A DNA stretch of 61,009 bases from SBBG01 sp033717875 (GTDB lineage: Bacteria > Pseudomonadota > Gammaproteobacteria > Ga0077554 > Ga007554), in assembly GCA_033717875.1 (NCBI GenBank), contig JADDKJ010000017.1, forward strand, positions 1-61,009, written 5' to 3'. Below, in pieces: positions 45,071 through 53,402 of the stretch (positions within the stretch are counted from its first letter, which is position 1; every line of letters begins with the position of its first letter). The translations under genes were made by a program, and so were the position numbers. The notes beneath the pieces were generated by a model. It saw only the letters and a program-made list of their open reading frames with translations, did no database searches and had not been told where the DNA came from.

Positions 45071-45121
45071 GTAGGGTGCGTTCCACGCACCAATGGTAAT
45101 GGTGCGTGGAACGCACCCTAC
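45071..45121. repeat. Perfect 22-bp hairpin with GTAGGGTGCG ends
   Basis: Arms at 45071-45092 and 45100-45121 are perfect inverted copies around a 7-base loop (ATGGTAA). The outer sequence GTAGGGTGCG differs from the GTAGGGCGGG family, and a half-like copy (GCGCACCCTAC) stands at 1651-1661. It lies 14 bp past the stop codon of the nitrilase gene and may end or protect that operon's mRNA; no T-run on that strand. Confidence 0.75.
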
Positions 45122-45134
45122 AATATTTCACTTT

Positions 45135-46127
45135 TTATTGCGAAATGGAATAAGAACCTGCGCATATCTCGCGTGCGCGTTCACGGCGGCGGGAATTTTT
45201 CGCGTAGTGTTTCTCGCCGAACCGTTGAGTAAGTGGCCAGAGGAAGGCATACCATGGAACATCCATACTCCAGCGGCTGCCGATCCGCGGCGGCGCCTGT
45301 AAAACTTTTCTGTCCATTGCAAGGGTGACTGTTTCAACAATGACCGCCTCCCGATCATCAAGCTGCGCCAGGAGGGTCACATCTGAATCGACAATGGCAG
45401 AAAAACCAGGAAAACATGTATCCTGCGCTGGAAACCCGCCTGGCAATGGTGTAACCAGCGGGCCGCGCTTGTTTGCCATGACGACGGGTATCCCAAGCGC
45501 CTTGGCATAGCAGCGAGGACCGTGGCGCAACATATCGTTAAAGGCTGCGACACCCTTGGAGCCGACCGGGAAAGATGGGGTAGGGGTTGCCGCGGACGTA
45601 GGCTGCAATATCAGATCCACCGAAGCCGTGTGGAATTCATGGAGATACTGGTATAACAAGCCCTCATAACAAATCGCAACTCCAATGCGGCCGATGCCCG
45701 TTTCTATAATATGGTTGTCGTTACCAGCCCGATAAAAATAGGCTTCAATGGATGCCGCCGGTGCCTTGCGCACTCTGCCGGCAATCTCACCCGCTGGAGT
45801 AACAAGCACGAAGGTGTTATAAAAGTCTTCGCCTTGCGCTTCCAGAAAGCTAGTACCCACGTAAATTCCCAACTTCCTCCCCAAATCCTTAAGCCACCGA
45901 GTCGTAGTGGAGTCAAAAGGCTCCGCCGTATCCCAAATGGCTTCGGTGAGCGTATAACCACCGGGCATGAGTTCAGGCAATAACACCAGCTCCGCACCTT
46001 GGGCCACCGCCTCTTCGATAAATCTGGTGGCGCGCGCCAAGTTATGCGTCTTGTCGCCAAGCACACACTCCATTTGTACCGCTGCAACGCGAAGAGTCTT
46101 GTGCCGCGGGTCTTTCATCTCACTCAT
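45135..46127 (-). CDS. Carbon-nitrogen hydrolase (nitrilase superfamily)
   Basis: A 330-residue cytosolic protein with the complete Glu-Lys-Cys triad: Glu52 (LLPELMPGG), Lys121 (GRVRKAPAASIEAYFY) and Cys153 (VAICYEGLL). Such enzymes hydrolyse amides or nitriles, or act as acyl transferases; the substrate here is unknown. Its start overlaps the stop of the dikinase-like gene by 4 bp, and that gene overlaps a TetR gene in the same way, so all three form one unit. The C-terminal ~40 residues look unlike the core family. Confidence 0.85.
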   Translation of the reverse strand: MSEMKDPRHKTLRVAAVQMECVLGDKTHNLARATRFIEEAVAQGAELVLLPELMPGGYTLTEAIWDTAEPFDSTTTRWLKDLGRKLGIYVGTSFLEAQGEDFYNTFVLVTPAGEIAGRVRKAPAASIEAYFYRAGNDNHIIETGIGRIGVAICYEGLLYQYLHEFHTASVDLILQPTSAATPTPSFPVGSKGVAAFNDMLRHGPRCYAKALGIPVVMANKRGPLVTPLPGGFPAQDTCFPGFSAIVDSDVTLLAQLDDREAVIVETVTLAMDRKVLQAPPRIGSRWSMDVPWYAFLWPLTQRFGEKHYAKNSRRRERAREICAGSYSISQ

Positions 46128-48766
46128 GACATCGGCTCCAATATGCGAACCACGCCCTGATTGCCATCCACCTCCAGCATATCTTCCTCGCTCACCACGC
46201 CCATCACACCAGCAATATTGACCACAGCGGGAATACCATACTCGCGGGCAACGATGGCACCGTGGGAGAGATGGCCGCCGGTCTCCATGACGATGGCGGC
46301 GGCGTTGAGAAACAGGGGCGTCCAGGCCGGATCGGTGGAGGGCGCGACCAGGACATCCCCTGATTTGAGGCGCTGCCCCTCAAGGGGCGAAGTGATGAGC
46401 CGCGTGCGTCCTGTGGCGATTCCCGCCGCGACGCCGATGCCTGTCAGTGCGTGGCCTTTTGTTCGGGACGGAATCGCGGCTTGTTGCGGCTGGTCATCGA
46501 TGATGACATCGGGCGGCGACAATCGCTCCTGCTCGGCCTTCAGCGTCTTGCGTTCGGCCACCAGCTCCTTTAACGCAGCGCCATCCCATTCACCGTTGAG
46601 GACGGCGGCGATCTCCGCCATGGCGCAGTGGAAAATATCATCCCGGGCTGCGATGCAACCACGCAATGCGAGACGATTCCCCATTTCCAGGATGACCCAT
46701 CGAATCGGCTCGAAAAAACGCACATAGGTGGATTTTGCCAACTCCTTGCTGGCGGCCCCTTGCGCGGCGTCTTTCACCATTTTCTTGATGACCGGCCGGG
46801 TATGCCAGGGTATTTCCTCGGAAACGGTTTGCCATGCGTGCTCTGCTGTCTGAATCTGCGTCGCCTTGAGTGTGGCGACAGATGCGGATGCCAGATTGTG
46901 CTTGATGCAATCAAGCAGGTAGCCGGGATCTTCGCGCCAGCGCGGATTGCTCAAATCCATCTCGTATACGGCGCGGTGGCCGTAGTGATCGAGATAGGAC
47001 TGGAATGCACACCTGAACGGAGATGCCTCCGGCAACGCGGTGTCCCATGTTTCGGGACTGTCATCACCCTCCAAGAACCGCATCGCGGCCGCGTCGCTTC
47101 TGGCCAGTTGGGCCAGCTCAATCAGTCGATAGCCATGATCGGCGCTGGTGAGATTCGCTCTCCCCGCCAACAGGGCATTGGCAAGCCCCATGGCCCGCTC
47201 ACCGGTATATTTTTCCAACACCTGGATCAGGGCGACGATGGCGCCAGACGCGGCAGTAAGCATAATGAAGGGACGATCGAATTTTTCCAGGCGATCGCAC
47301 AATATATTGAACGTCGCGATCAACTCGACATCGGACTGTACGCCGAAATCGATTTTCCGGTAGTGCTCGGCGAAAGCCGTGGCTTCGGCCACCACCGTTT
47401 GCGCGTTTTTCTTGTAGTGGTTGAGCGCCTTCATGAAACGGAGCGATCGCCACAGGCGAAGGAACTTGTTCCTGACGCGACTGCTGTTGGCGGCATCGAT
47501 GTGAATCAGATGCTGATGCCCGCCCAGGCTCTGGTTGGTTTTTTCCGGCGCAAAGCCGACAGCATCGAAATAAAGCCATTGCATCAACGACACATTGCAA
47601 TAGAACCGCCCCTGGAACTGGCGGCCAAAGCGCAGCCCCGGTTTGAGCGCGTAGCCGAAACCATCGAAGTTCACCCGCAATATGTGGTTGATGTAATGCT
47701 CGATGATCCCGGCGCACAAACGGCTCTGCACCATGGGCACGGCGTCGCGGAAATTGCCGTTGCTCCATATTTCCTTTTGGTCCACCAGCTCGGGACAAGT
47801 GACTCTGGGAATGGCGGTGACCGGGCGCGCCTGTGTCAGGATGAACGATGCCCCATCGAAAACCCACTCGATGTCCTGATGCTGCTCGCCATTGCCCAGC
47901 GCATGAAACACCCGGTCACAGAGCCGCGCCAGTTTCTGGAGTTGCGCTTCGGTGAGGCATTGCCGGTAGGGGTCTGGTGTATCGACGAGTACGGTACCGC
48001 CACCTTCTCTCGCCACAGTCATTTTGTGCTTGCGGCCGATCTCCGTGTCGATGACAGTGTTGTGGAAACGGTCAACCCGACAATGATCGGGTTCCACGCC
48101 GCCAGAAACCACCGACTCGCCAAAGCCGAAGTTGGCATTGATCACGATCTCATCGAGAACCCCGCTGACTGGATTGCAGGAAAAAGCGACGCCCGCCGCT
48201 TCCGCATTCACCATCCTAGTAATCACTACCGCCATGGCAATATCGCTATCCGCGATTCCCATCCGGCGCCGGTAGCTGATGGCACGGGCTGACCACAGCG
48301 AGGCGTAGCAGGCCAGGATCGCATGTTCGATGCCGGTCTGGCCCTGGACATTCAGAAAACTTTCGTGAATACCGGCGAACGAAGCTGTAGCACCATCTTC
48401 CAGCGTAGCGCTGGAACGCACGGCGGCGGGCCGCTGGCGCAAGTCGTATCGAGCCAGAAACTCGCCGAGAGATGATTTGAAATCATCCGGCAAGGACGCT
48501 GCGAGGATGGCATTGCGCAATGCGTTCAGGGCATCGGCCGCGGTATCGGACAACAAATCGTCCGCTGGAATAGCCCTGACTTTTTTACTGAGCGCTTCAG
48601 TGCCGGGGCACGCCATGACCTGCCGGTATAACGCGCTGGTCAGCACGCCGCCCGAAGGAACGGAAAAACCGCAATGCCGCAACCTCGCCAAATTCCATCC
48701 CTTGCCGCCGCACCAGGCGCTGCCGCTGGAATAGGCGGCTGGCCAATCCACCAGCCAAAGGGTCAT
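46124..48766 (-). CDS. Dikinase-type phosphotransferase with PEP/pyruvate-binding and swivelling His domains (rifampicin phosphotransferase-like)
   Basis: An 880-residue protein. The N-terminal ATP-grasp part (about 1-320) has WCGGKGWNLARLRHCGFSVP, AAVRSSATLEDGATASFAGI and MVNAEAAGVAFSCNP; a middle domain (about 335-750) of unknown specificity begins WSNGNFRDAVP; the C-terminal swivelling domain (about 780-875) has GGHLSHGAIVAREYGIP, with the likely phospho-His at about 835. The PEP-binding TIM barrel of PEP synthase is missing, so the layout is that of rifampicin phosphotransferase (ATP + substrate to AMP + phosphate + phosphorylated substrate). The substrate is not known. It is coupled to TetR and nitrilase genes. 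Confidence 0.8.
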   Translation of the reverse strand: MTLWLVDWPAAYSSGSAWCGGKGWNLARLRHCGFSVPSGGVLTSALYRQVMACPGTEALSKKVRAIPADDLLSDTAADALNALRNAILAASLPDDFKSSLGEFLARYDLRQRPAAVRSSATLEDGATASFAGIHESFLNVQGQTGIEHAILACYASLWSARAISYRRRMGIADSDIAMAVVITRMVNAEAAGVAFSCNPVSGVLDEIVINANFGFGESVVSGGVEPDHCRVDRFHNTVIDTEIGRKHKMTVAREGGGTVLVDTPDPYRQCLTEAQLQKLARLCDRVFHALGNGEQHQDIEWVFDGASFILTQARPVTAIPRVTCPELVDQKEIWSNGNFRDAVPMVQSRLCAGIIEHYINHILRVNFDGFGYALKPGLRFGRQFQGRFYCNVSLMQWLYFDAVGFAPEKTNQSLGGHQHLIHIDAANSSRVRNKFLRLWRSLRFMKALNHYKKNAQTVVAEATAFAEHYRKIDFGVQSDVELIATFNILCDRLEKFDRPFIMLTAASGAIVALIQVLEKYTGERAMGLANALLAGRANLTSADHGYRLIELAQLARSDAAAMRFLEGDDSPETWDTALPEASPFRCAFQSYLDHYGHRAVYEMDLSNPRWREDPGYLLDCIKHNLASASVATLKATQIQTAEHAWQTVSEEIPWHTRPVIKKMVKDAAQGAASKELAKSTYVRFFEPIRWVILEMGNRLALRGCIAARDDIFHCAMAEIAAVLNGEWDGAALKELVAERKTLKAEQERLSPPDVIIDDQPQQAAIPSRTKGHALTGIGVAAGIATGRTRLITSPLEGQRLKSGDVLVAPSTDPAWTPLFLNAAAIVMETGGHLSHGAIVAREYGIPAVVNIAGVMGVVSEEDMLEVDGNQGVVRILEPMS

Positions 48767-49380
48767 AACGATGCCTCCGGCTTCGCACCCTGCAAAAAAA
48801 CCTTCAGGGTTTCATTCATAGATTTCGCCAATACGCCCGGCACGGGATTCTTGCTCCAGCCCAATACCGACATGACCAGCGCACCGCCAATGACTTTGGC
48901 CAGCTCCCCAGGGGCGACATCATGACGAAGCTCGCCGTGTTCCTGCGCCAATGTGAACAGGGCGACAAGAAAGCGGCGGCCGTAACGGTGCTGATCCAGG
49001 CTGTCCTCCCGGCCGATGCTCTTCAGGCTGGAGAATATCAGCGCCTCGGCGATCTTTTCATGGCTTTCGAACCACTCGCACAGCGCCTGGAGATAACGCT
49101 CCAGCATCGGGATGGCGGGTGCGCCATTGGCAACGGCCTCCAGCGCGGCACGCGTCTTTTCCGCGCCTTCGTCGCGGGTGAGATCGGCCAACACATCCAC
49201 CTTGGTCTCGTAATACTGATAAAACGTGCCCTTGGCGACATCGGCTGCCTTGACAATCTGATCCACCGAGGTGGCTTCGAAACCCTGCCTGTCAAAAAGT
49301 TTCTTTGCCGCCTGGACGATTTTTTGCCGCGTTTGAGCGCGGCGCTGTTCCTGGCTTGCCATGTTCATCGACCCCGACAA
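48763..49380 (-). CDS. TetR/AcrR-family transcriptional regulator
   Basis: A 205-residue protein. The N-terminal HTH (about 12-60) reads RQKIVQAAKKLFDRQGFEATSVDQIVKAADVAKGTFYQYYETKVDVL, here in pieces as seen; the all-helical C-terminal ligand domain fills the rest. It is the first gene of the operon with the dikinase and nitrilase and likely represses it through the dyad at 49384-49415. The ligand may be the substrate of these enzymes, which is an inference. Confidence 0.9.
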   Translation of the reverse strand: MSGSMNMASQEQRRAQTRQKIVQAAKKLFDRQGFEATSVDQIVKAADVAKGTFYQYYETKVDVLADLTRDEGAEKTRAALEAVANGAPAIPMLERYLQALCEWFESHEKIAEALIFSSLKSIGREDSLDQHRYGRRFLVALFTLAQEHGELRHDVAPGELAKVIGGALVMSVLGWSKNPVPGVLAKSMNETLKVFLQGAKPEASL

Positions 49381-49383
49381 AAT

Positions 49384-49426
49384 ATGACCGTTGTTAATTA
49401 TTATACTTCGGTCATTAAGTTGTCAA
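49384..49426 (-). promoter_or_regulatory. tetR operon promoter with overlapping dyad ATGACCG-N18-CGGTCAT
   Basis: On the minus strand TTGACA (49421-49426) and TATAAT (49400-49405) are 15 bp apart, a short spacer. The dyad (arms 49384-49390 and 49409-49415) encloses the -10 box, as expected for a repressor site. Confidence 0.55.
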
Positions 49427-49463
49427 AAAAAACGGCGATTGGATCCGTACGCTCCAATCGCCG
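49425..49463 (-). terminator. Intrinsic terminator of the peroxiredoxin gene
   Basis: CGGCGATTGGA and TCCAATCGCCG (arms 49453-49463 and 49433-49443) form a perfect 11-bp stem followed on the minus strand by eight T. The T-run touches the -35 box of the next operon. A-rich sequence on the other side is short, so it works mainly leftward. Confidence 0.9.
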
Positions 49464-49507
49464 TTTTCAGTTGAAAAAGCCGCAGCGCAGGCTTTTCCGC
49501 TGCCGCG

Positions 49508-50110
49508 TCAAAGCTCCTTGCTATGCTCCGCCAGGTACGAAGCCACGCCTTCCGTCGTTGCCTTCATGCCCGCCGCACCCTTCTTCCAACCGGCCGGGCA
49601 GACTTCGCCGTGCTCTTCGGTGAATTGCAGTGCGTCGACCATGCGCAGCGCTTCGTCGACGTTGCGCCCGAGCGGCAGGTTGTTCACCACCTGGTGCTGG
49701 ACAATGCCGTTCCTGTCGATCAGAAAAGTGGCGCGCATCGCAACGCCGGCTTCGGGATGGGCAACGTCGTAGGCATTCTGAATGTCATGCTTCACATCGG
49801 CCACCAGCGGGAACCTGACGCGGCCGATACCGCCCTTGTCCACCGGTGTTTCGCGCCAGGCATGGTGGGTGAACTGCGAATCGACGGACACGCCGACGAC
49901 TTCCACGCCACGGCTCTTGAACTCTTCGATGCGATGATCATGGGCGATGATCTCGGAAGGGCAGACGAAGGTGAAATCCAGGGGATAGAAGAACAGGACC
50001 ACGTACTTGCCCTTCAGGTCGGACAACTTGAAGTTCTCTTTGATGCTGCCGTCGGACATGACTGCGGCAGCGGTGAAATCAGGGGCAGGGCGGCCTACCA
50101 ACACGCTCAT
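49508..50110 (-). CDS. Typical 2-Cys peroxiredoxin (AhpC/TSA family)
   Basis: A 200-residue thiol peroxidase that reduces hydrogen and organic peroxides. The peroxidatic Cys50 is in FYPLDFTFVCPSE and the resolving Cys171 in EVCPAGW; the C-terminal arm follows. No ahpF is adjacent, so the electron donor is probably thioredoxin. It is a single-gene unit with its own terminator. Confidence 0.93.
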   Translation of the reverse strand: MSVLVGRPAPDFTAAAVMSDGSIKENFKLSDLKGKYVVLFFYPLDFTFVCPSEIIAHDHRIEEFKSRGVEVVGVSVDSQFTHHAWRETPVDKGGIGRVRFPLVADVKHDIQNAYDVAHPEAGVAMRATFLIDRNGIVQHQVVNNLPLGRNVDEALRMVDALQFTEEHGEVCPAGWKKGAAGMKATTEGVASYLAEHSKEL

Positions 50111-50266
50111 GAATATTCTCCTTGGAAATTAATTGGATCGAACCAGCAATTAAGAATTAGTCTAAATCGCATACCAACAACCTACCTTATTCCACTTTTT
50201 AACGCAACCACTTCCTTCACGCGGCAAAGTGATTCACAACCGCCGCCACAAGGCGGCAGTTATTAC
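50111..50266. other. Divergent intergenic region, ahpC side; no gene seen
   Basis: It must contain the leftward promoter of the peroxiredoxin gene. AT-rich runs are present, but no clear -35/-10 pair. A small hairpin CCGCC-acaa-GGCGG lies at 50244-50256. Confidence 0.4.
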
Positions 50267-50321
50267 GGGAAAAAATTCCCACCCCTATTGACAAGCCCAT
50301 TATTTGGGAATATATTCCCAA
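50267..50321 (+). promoter_or_regulatory. Promoter with two GGGAA-N4-TTCCC dyads, before the DUF5666 gene
   Basis: TTGACA (50288-50293) and TATATT (50311-50316) have a 17-bp spacer. One dyad, GGGAA-AAAA-TTCCC (50267-50280), sits just upstream of the -35; the second, extended to TTGGGAA-TATA-TTCCCAA (50304-50321), covers the -10 completely. Two identical half-site pairs 39 bp apart around one promoter suggest a dedicated repressor. The protein that binds is unknown. Confidence 0.75.
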
Positions 50322-50407
50322 CAACGTCGACCCGCCCCAGTAGGGGAAATGCTCTCGGGACCGGCAATAACACCCAGCAAACACACAGCACAGGAGAGGA
50401 CATCACC

Positions 50408-51682
50408 ATGAACACCAAAATTCTGGCCAGAGCCATCACCGCCGCCCTCGCGGTACCCGTCATCGTTGCCTGCGGCGGAGGCGGCGGAGACCCGGCTACC
50501 GGTAGTGGACCCACCACCGCCACGCGAGGCGTCAGCCAAGGACCGATCACCGGCTTCGGCAGCGTGTTCGTCAATGGCGTCGAGATCGAAATCCCGAGCG
50601 GAAGCCACATCGAAGTCGAAGGTGAACGCAAAAACGAACGGGATTTGCGCATCGGCATGGTGGTGAAGATCGAGTGGGAGAAGGATGCCAGCGGCAGACC
50701 GGCGGCGAAGAGCGTCAAATATTCCGACGATGTGCAGGGTCCACTGCGAAACATTGATCCAGCGGCCGGCACGTTCACCGTGTTGGGACAAAGCGTGATT
50801 GTGGATCGTCTGACGAAATTTGAGCTTGATGACTCAAGCACCCCCATCTCCGGCCTGACCGCCCTGAAGAATGGCGATATCGTCGAAGTCAGCGGGCTGA
50901 GGGATGCCAACGGCGCCATTCGCGCCACCCGCGTCGAAGTCAAGACAGGAACCTCCGCATCGTCGGAATTCGAACTCAAGGGTATCGTCAGTGACTTCAA
51001 TGACATCACAAAAACATTCATGATCGGCGCAACCAGCGTGAGCTATGTCACCGCCAATCAAGTTCCAAATGTTGCCTGGGGTAACACCGCATGCGCGGAA
51101 GTCAAAGGATCACTGGTTGGCGACACGCTGGTGGCCGCCAAGATCAAGCTGGATGACAGTTGCTCACTGAGTGGCGGTGGGAGCATCAGCTCGGATGCGG
51201 AAGTCGAGGTCGAGGGCTATGTCAGCGGCCTTAACGGCAGCGAGTTCAAGGTCAATGGCCAGGCGGTGCGCGTGACCAGCACCACCCGCTATAGAATGGG
51301 AGACCAGCCTGCCGACGCGAGCATGATCAAGAACGATGTCCGCGTCGAAGCCGAAGGTTTCATCGGCAGCGACGGCGTGCTGGTGGCGCAGAAAGTGTCT
51401 TTCAAGCTGGGCAGCGACGATCACAGCAAGGGAGGCGATGATTCATCCAGCCCCTACAAGGAAACCAAGGGTAAGGTGAGTTTTAAAGGGAACGGCACCG
51501 TTACGATCACGAATAGCACTGGGGAGATAATAATCACCGTCAACAGCTCAACCATCCTCGAAGATGGCATCAAGCTCGATCTGAGCAATCTCAGCACAGG
51601 ACAAGGCGTTGAAGTCTATTACCGCGAACAGGAAGGCAAGCGCATCGCCATCCGCATCAAGCGGGAAGATTCGGTCTTCTAA
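50408..51682 (+). CDS. DUF5666-containing exported lipoprotein
   Basis: A 424-residue protein. The signal sequence ends in a lipobox (VPVIVACG, Cys22) followed by Gly-rich residues. Repeated beta-rich DUF5666 units follow, each with VNG or VKG turns, for example GSVFVNGVEIEIPSG, VLGQSVIVDRLTKFE, VNGQAVRVTSTTRY and GKVSFKGNGTVTIT. The repeats suggest a surface or periplasmic adhesive or binding protein, but the function of this domain is not established. I chose the ATG at 50408, preceded by GGAGAGGA. The terminator at 51693 ends the unit. Confidence 0.82.
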   Translation: MNTKILARAITAALAVPVIVACGGGGGDPATGSGPTTATRGVSQGPITGFGSVFVNGVEIEIPSGSHIEVEGERKNERDLRIGMVVKIEWEKDASGRPAAKSVKYSDDVQGPLRNIDPAAGTFTVLGQSVIVDRLTKFELDDSSTPISGLTALKNGDIVEVSGLRDANGAIRATRVEVKTGTSASSEFELKGIVSDFNDITKTFMIGATSVSYVTANQVPNVAWGNTACAEVKGSLVGDTLVAAKIKLDDSCSLSGGGSISSDAEVEVEGYVSGLNGSEFKVNGQAVRVTSTTRYRMGDQPADASMIKNDVRVEAEGFIGSDGVLVAQKVSFKLGSDDHSKGGDDSSSPYKETKGKVSFKGNGTVTITNSTGEIIITVNSSTILEDGIKLDLSNLSTGQGVEVYYREQEGKRIAIRIKREDSVF

Positions 51683-51692
51683 GGAGCAGCAC

Positions 51693-51726
51693 TGCGGCGA
51701 GCCAGGGAAGGCTCGCCGCACTTTTT
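51693..51726 (+). terminator. Intrinsic terminator between DUF5666 and VOC genes
   Basis: TGCGGCGAGCC (51693-51703) pairs with GGCTCGCCGCA (51710-51720) and CTTTTT follows. Confidence 0.85.
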
Positions 51727-52130
51727 CAGGCGCCCTTCAGGACGATCGGCGGATGATAAATCATCTGCACGGTATTTCCATCGGGATCGAGACAATAGAA
51801 GCTGTGCGCCCCGTCGCGGTGGGTGCGCGGGGCGGTTTTCATCACCACGTCATGGGCACGCAGGAAGTCGTACCAGACATCGACCTCCTGCGCTGACTCG
51901 ATGATAAAGCCGATGTGATCGAGACGCTGCGGCCCTTCGGGGCTGAATCCGGCGGGCGCGCGGTGCAACGCCAGGTTGTCGTTGCCGGAACTGAGATAGA
52001 CATTGTCGGGATCGGGCCGCCACTCCACCCTCATGCCTAGCAGATCCACATAGAAATGCTCGCAGGCTTCCAGATCCTTGACGAACAGGGCGACATGGCG
52101 CATGCCGCCGGTAGGCTTGGGCTTGACCAT
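51726..52130 (-). CDS. VOC-superfamily (glyoxalase/dioxygenase-like) protein
   Basis: A 134-residue single VOC domain made of two beta-alpha-beta-beta-beta units: MRHVALFVKDLEACEHFYVDLLGM, then LDHIGFIIES and a final SFYCLDPDGNTVQMIYHPP. Possible metal ligands are His12, His73 and Glu-poor C-terminal positions, so glyoxalase activity cannot be claimed. It follows the osmC-like gene by 4 nt and is probably cotranscribed with it. Confidence 0.85.
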   Translation of the reverse strand: MVKPKPTGGMRHVALFVKDLEACEHFYVDLLGMRVEWRPDPDNVYLSSGNDNLALHRAPAGFSPEGPQRLDHIGFIIESAQEVDVWYDFLRAHDVVMKTAPRTHRDGAHSFYCLDPDGNTVQMIYHPPIVLKGA

Positions 52131-52134
52131 CGCA

Positions 52135-52554
52135 CTAACCTTCTTCGCGGATCTCGTAGTCGTGGGTGATATCGGCGGTCTTGCCGAGCATGATCGACGC
52201 CGAACAGTATTTTTCCGCCGACAGATCGATGGCGCGCTTCACTGTGGCCTCTTTCAACGCCGTGCCGGTCACGATGAAATGCACATGGATGGCGGTGAAC
52301 ACCTTGGGATCGGTCTGCGCCCGCGTCGCCTGAATCTCAACCACGCAATCGCTCACCTGCTCACGCGACTTTTTCAGAATCAGCATCACGTCGATCGCCG
52401 TGCACCCCCCCATGCCCAGCAGCAGCATCTCCATCGGCCGCATGCCAAGATTACGCCCGCCGATCTCCGGCGCGCCATCCAACACCAGCGCATGGCCTGT
52501 TTCCGACTCGGCGACGAACATCACGTCCTGCACCCATTTGATACGCGCTTTCAT
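52135..52554 (-). CDS. OsmC/YhfA-family protein
   Basis: A 139-residue protein. Two cysteines typical of OsmC-like peroxidases stand in MGGCTAIDVM (about Cys51) and EKYCSAS (about Cys114). YhfA-like members are mostly of unknown function; hydroperoxide reduction is possible. I chose the ATG at 52554 with GCGGAG 8 nt upstream. It is divergent from crp. Confidence 0.85.
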   Translation of the reverse strand: MKARIKWVQDVMFVAESETGHALVLDGAPEIGGRNLGMRPMEMLLLGMGGCTAIDVMLILKKSREQVSDCVVEIQATRAQTDPKVFTAIHVHFIVTGTALKEATVKRAIDLSAEKYCSASIMLGKTADITHDYEIREEG

Positions 52555-52661
52555 GATTTGCTCCGCAAACATTTTGCCAAGCTTATCACATGACCCTCCA
52601 AAAAACCCGGTCAGCGTCCGCTAATACTGCTGTGACTGGCAAACCATCAAGGAGATGAGTC

Positions 52662-53294
52662 ATGGCCATAAAAAAACCCGCCAAGAGTCCGGCGATCGAA
52701 CGATTCCTGACGCATTGCAACCGGCGGCGCTACCCCGCCAAGAGCGTGCTGATTTATGCCGGGGATGCCCCCGACGTACTTTATTACATCGTCGACGGCT
52801 CGGTGACGGTGCTCATCGAGGATGAAGACGGACACGAGATCGTGCTTTCCTATTTGAACGCCGGCGATTTCTTTGGTGAAATGGGCCTGTTCGACGAGCA
52901 GAAAAAGCGCAGCGCCTGGGTCCGCGCCCGCAGCCAATGCGAAGTGGCGGAGATCGGCTACACACGTTTTCGCCAGCTCGCCAAGGACGACCCGGACATC
53001 CTGTTTGAACTCGCCTCGCAAATGGCATTGCGTTTACGCCGTACCAGTGGTATGGTTGGTCGCCTGGCTTTCATGGATGTCGCGGGACGCATCGCTCGCA
53101 CCCTGCTCGACCTGTGCAAGGAGCCGGACGCCATGACGCACCCGGCGGGAATGCAGATACGCATCACCCGGCAGGAGCTCGGCCGCATCGTCGGCTGCTC
53201 GCGCGAAATGGTGGGCCGCGTGCTCAAGAGCATGGAAGACCAGAGCCTGATTTCCGTCAAGGGAAAGACCATCGTGGTGCATGGAACGCGCTAG
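52662..53294 (+). CDS. crp: CRP/Vfr-type cAMP receptor protein
   Basis: A 210-residue regulator. The cyclic-nucleotide domain (about 20-130) includes GDFFGEMGLF and RSAWVRARSQCEVAEI with the Arg-Ser and Arg that contact cAMP, and a long C-helix follows. The DNA-binding HTH (RITRQELGRIVGCSREMVGRVLK) is nearly that of E. coli CRP, so its targets are likely TGTGA-N6-TCACA sites. Length matches CRP/Vfr. A strong terminator follows. Confidence 0.93.
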   Translation: MAIKKPAKSPAIERFLTHCNRRRYPAKSVLIYAGDAPDVLYYIVDGSVTVLIEDEDGHEIVLSYLNAGDFFGEMGLFDEQKKRSAWVRARSQCEVAEIGYTRFRQLAKDDPDILFELASQMALRLRRTSGMVGRLAFMDVAGRIARTLLDLCKEPDAMTHPAGMQIRITRQELGRIVGCSREMVGRVLKSMEDQSLISVKGKTIVVHGTR

Positions 53295-53349
53295 CCCGGA
53301 TACTTCGCTGCCCCGGTGGAGGGATCCAGGCAATGCCGGTGGGAGGGGG

Positions 53350-53390
53350 TCCACGCGTCATGCCCCGATTGTATGACGCGTGGATTTTTT
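53350..53390 (+). terminator. Intrinsic terminator of crp
   Basis: TCCACGCGTCAT (53350-53361) and ATGACGCGTGGA (53373-53384) form a perfect 12-bp stem followed by six T. Confidence 0.92.
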
Positions 53391-53402
53391 CCTGAAGGTG
53401 CC

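Noticed and set aside
46628..48292. Plus-strand open frame of 554 codons opposite the dikinase-like gene
   Set aside because: Shadow frame; the minus-strand protein has clear dikinase motifs throughout.
46124..48766. PEP synthase (ppsA) as the name of the dikinase-like gene
   Set aside because: The C-terminal PEP-binding TIM barrel is missing: the protein ends right after the swivelling His domain.
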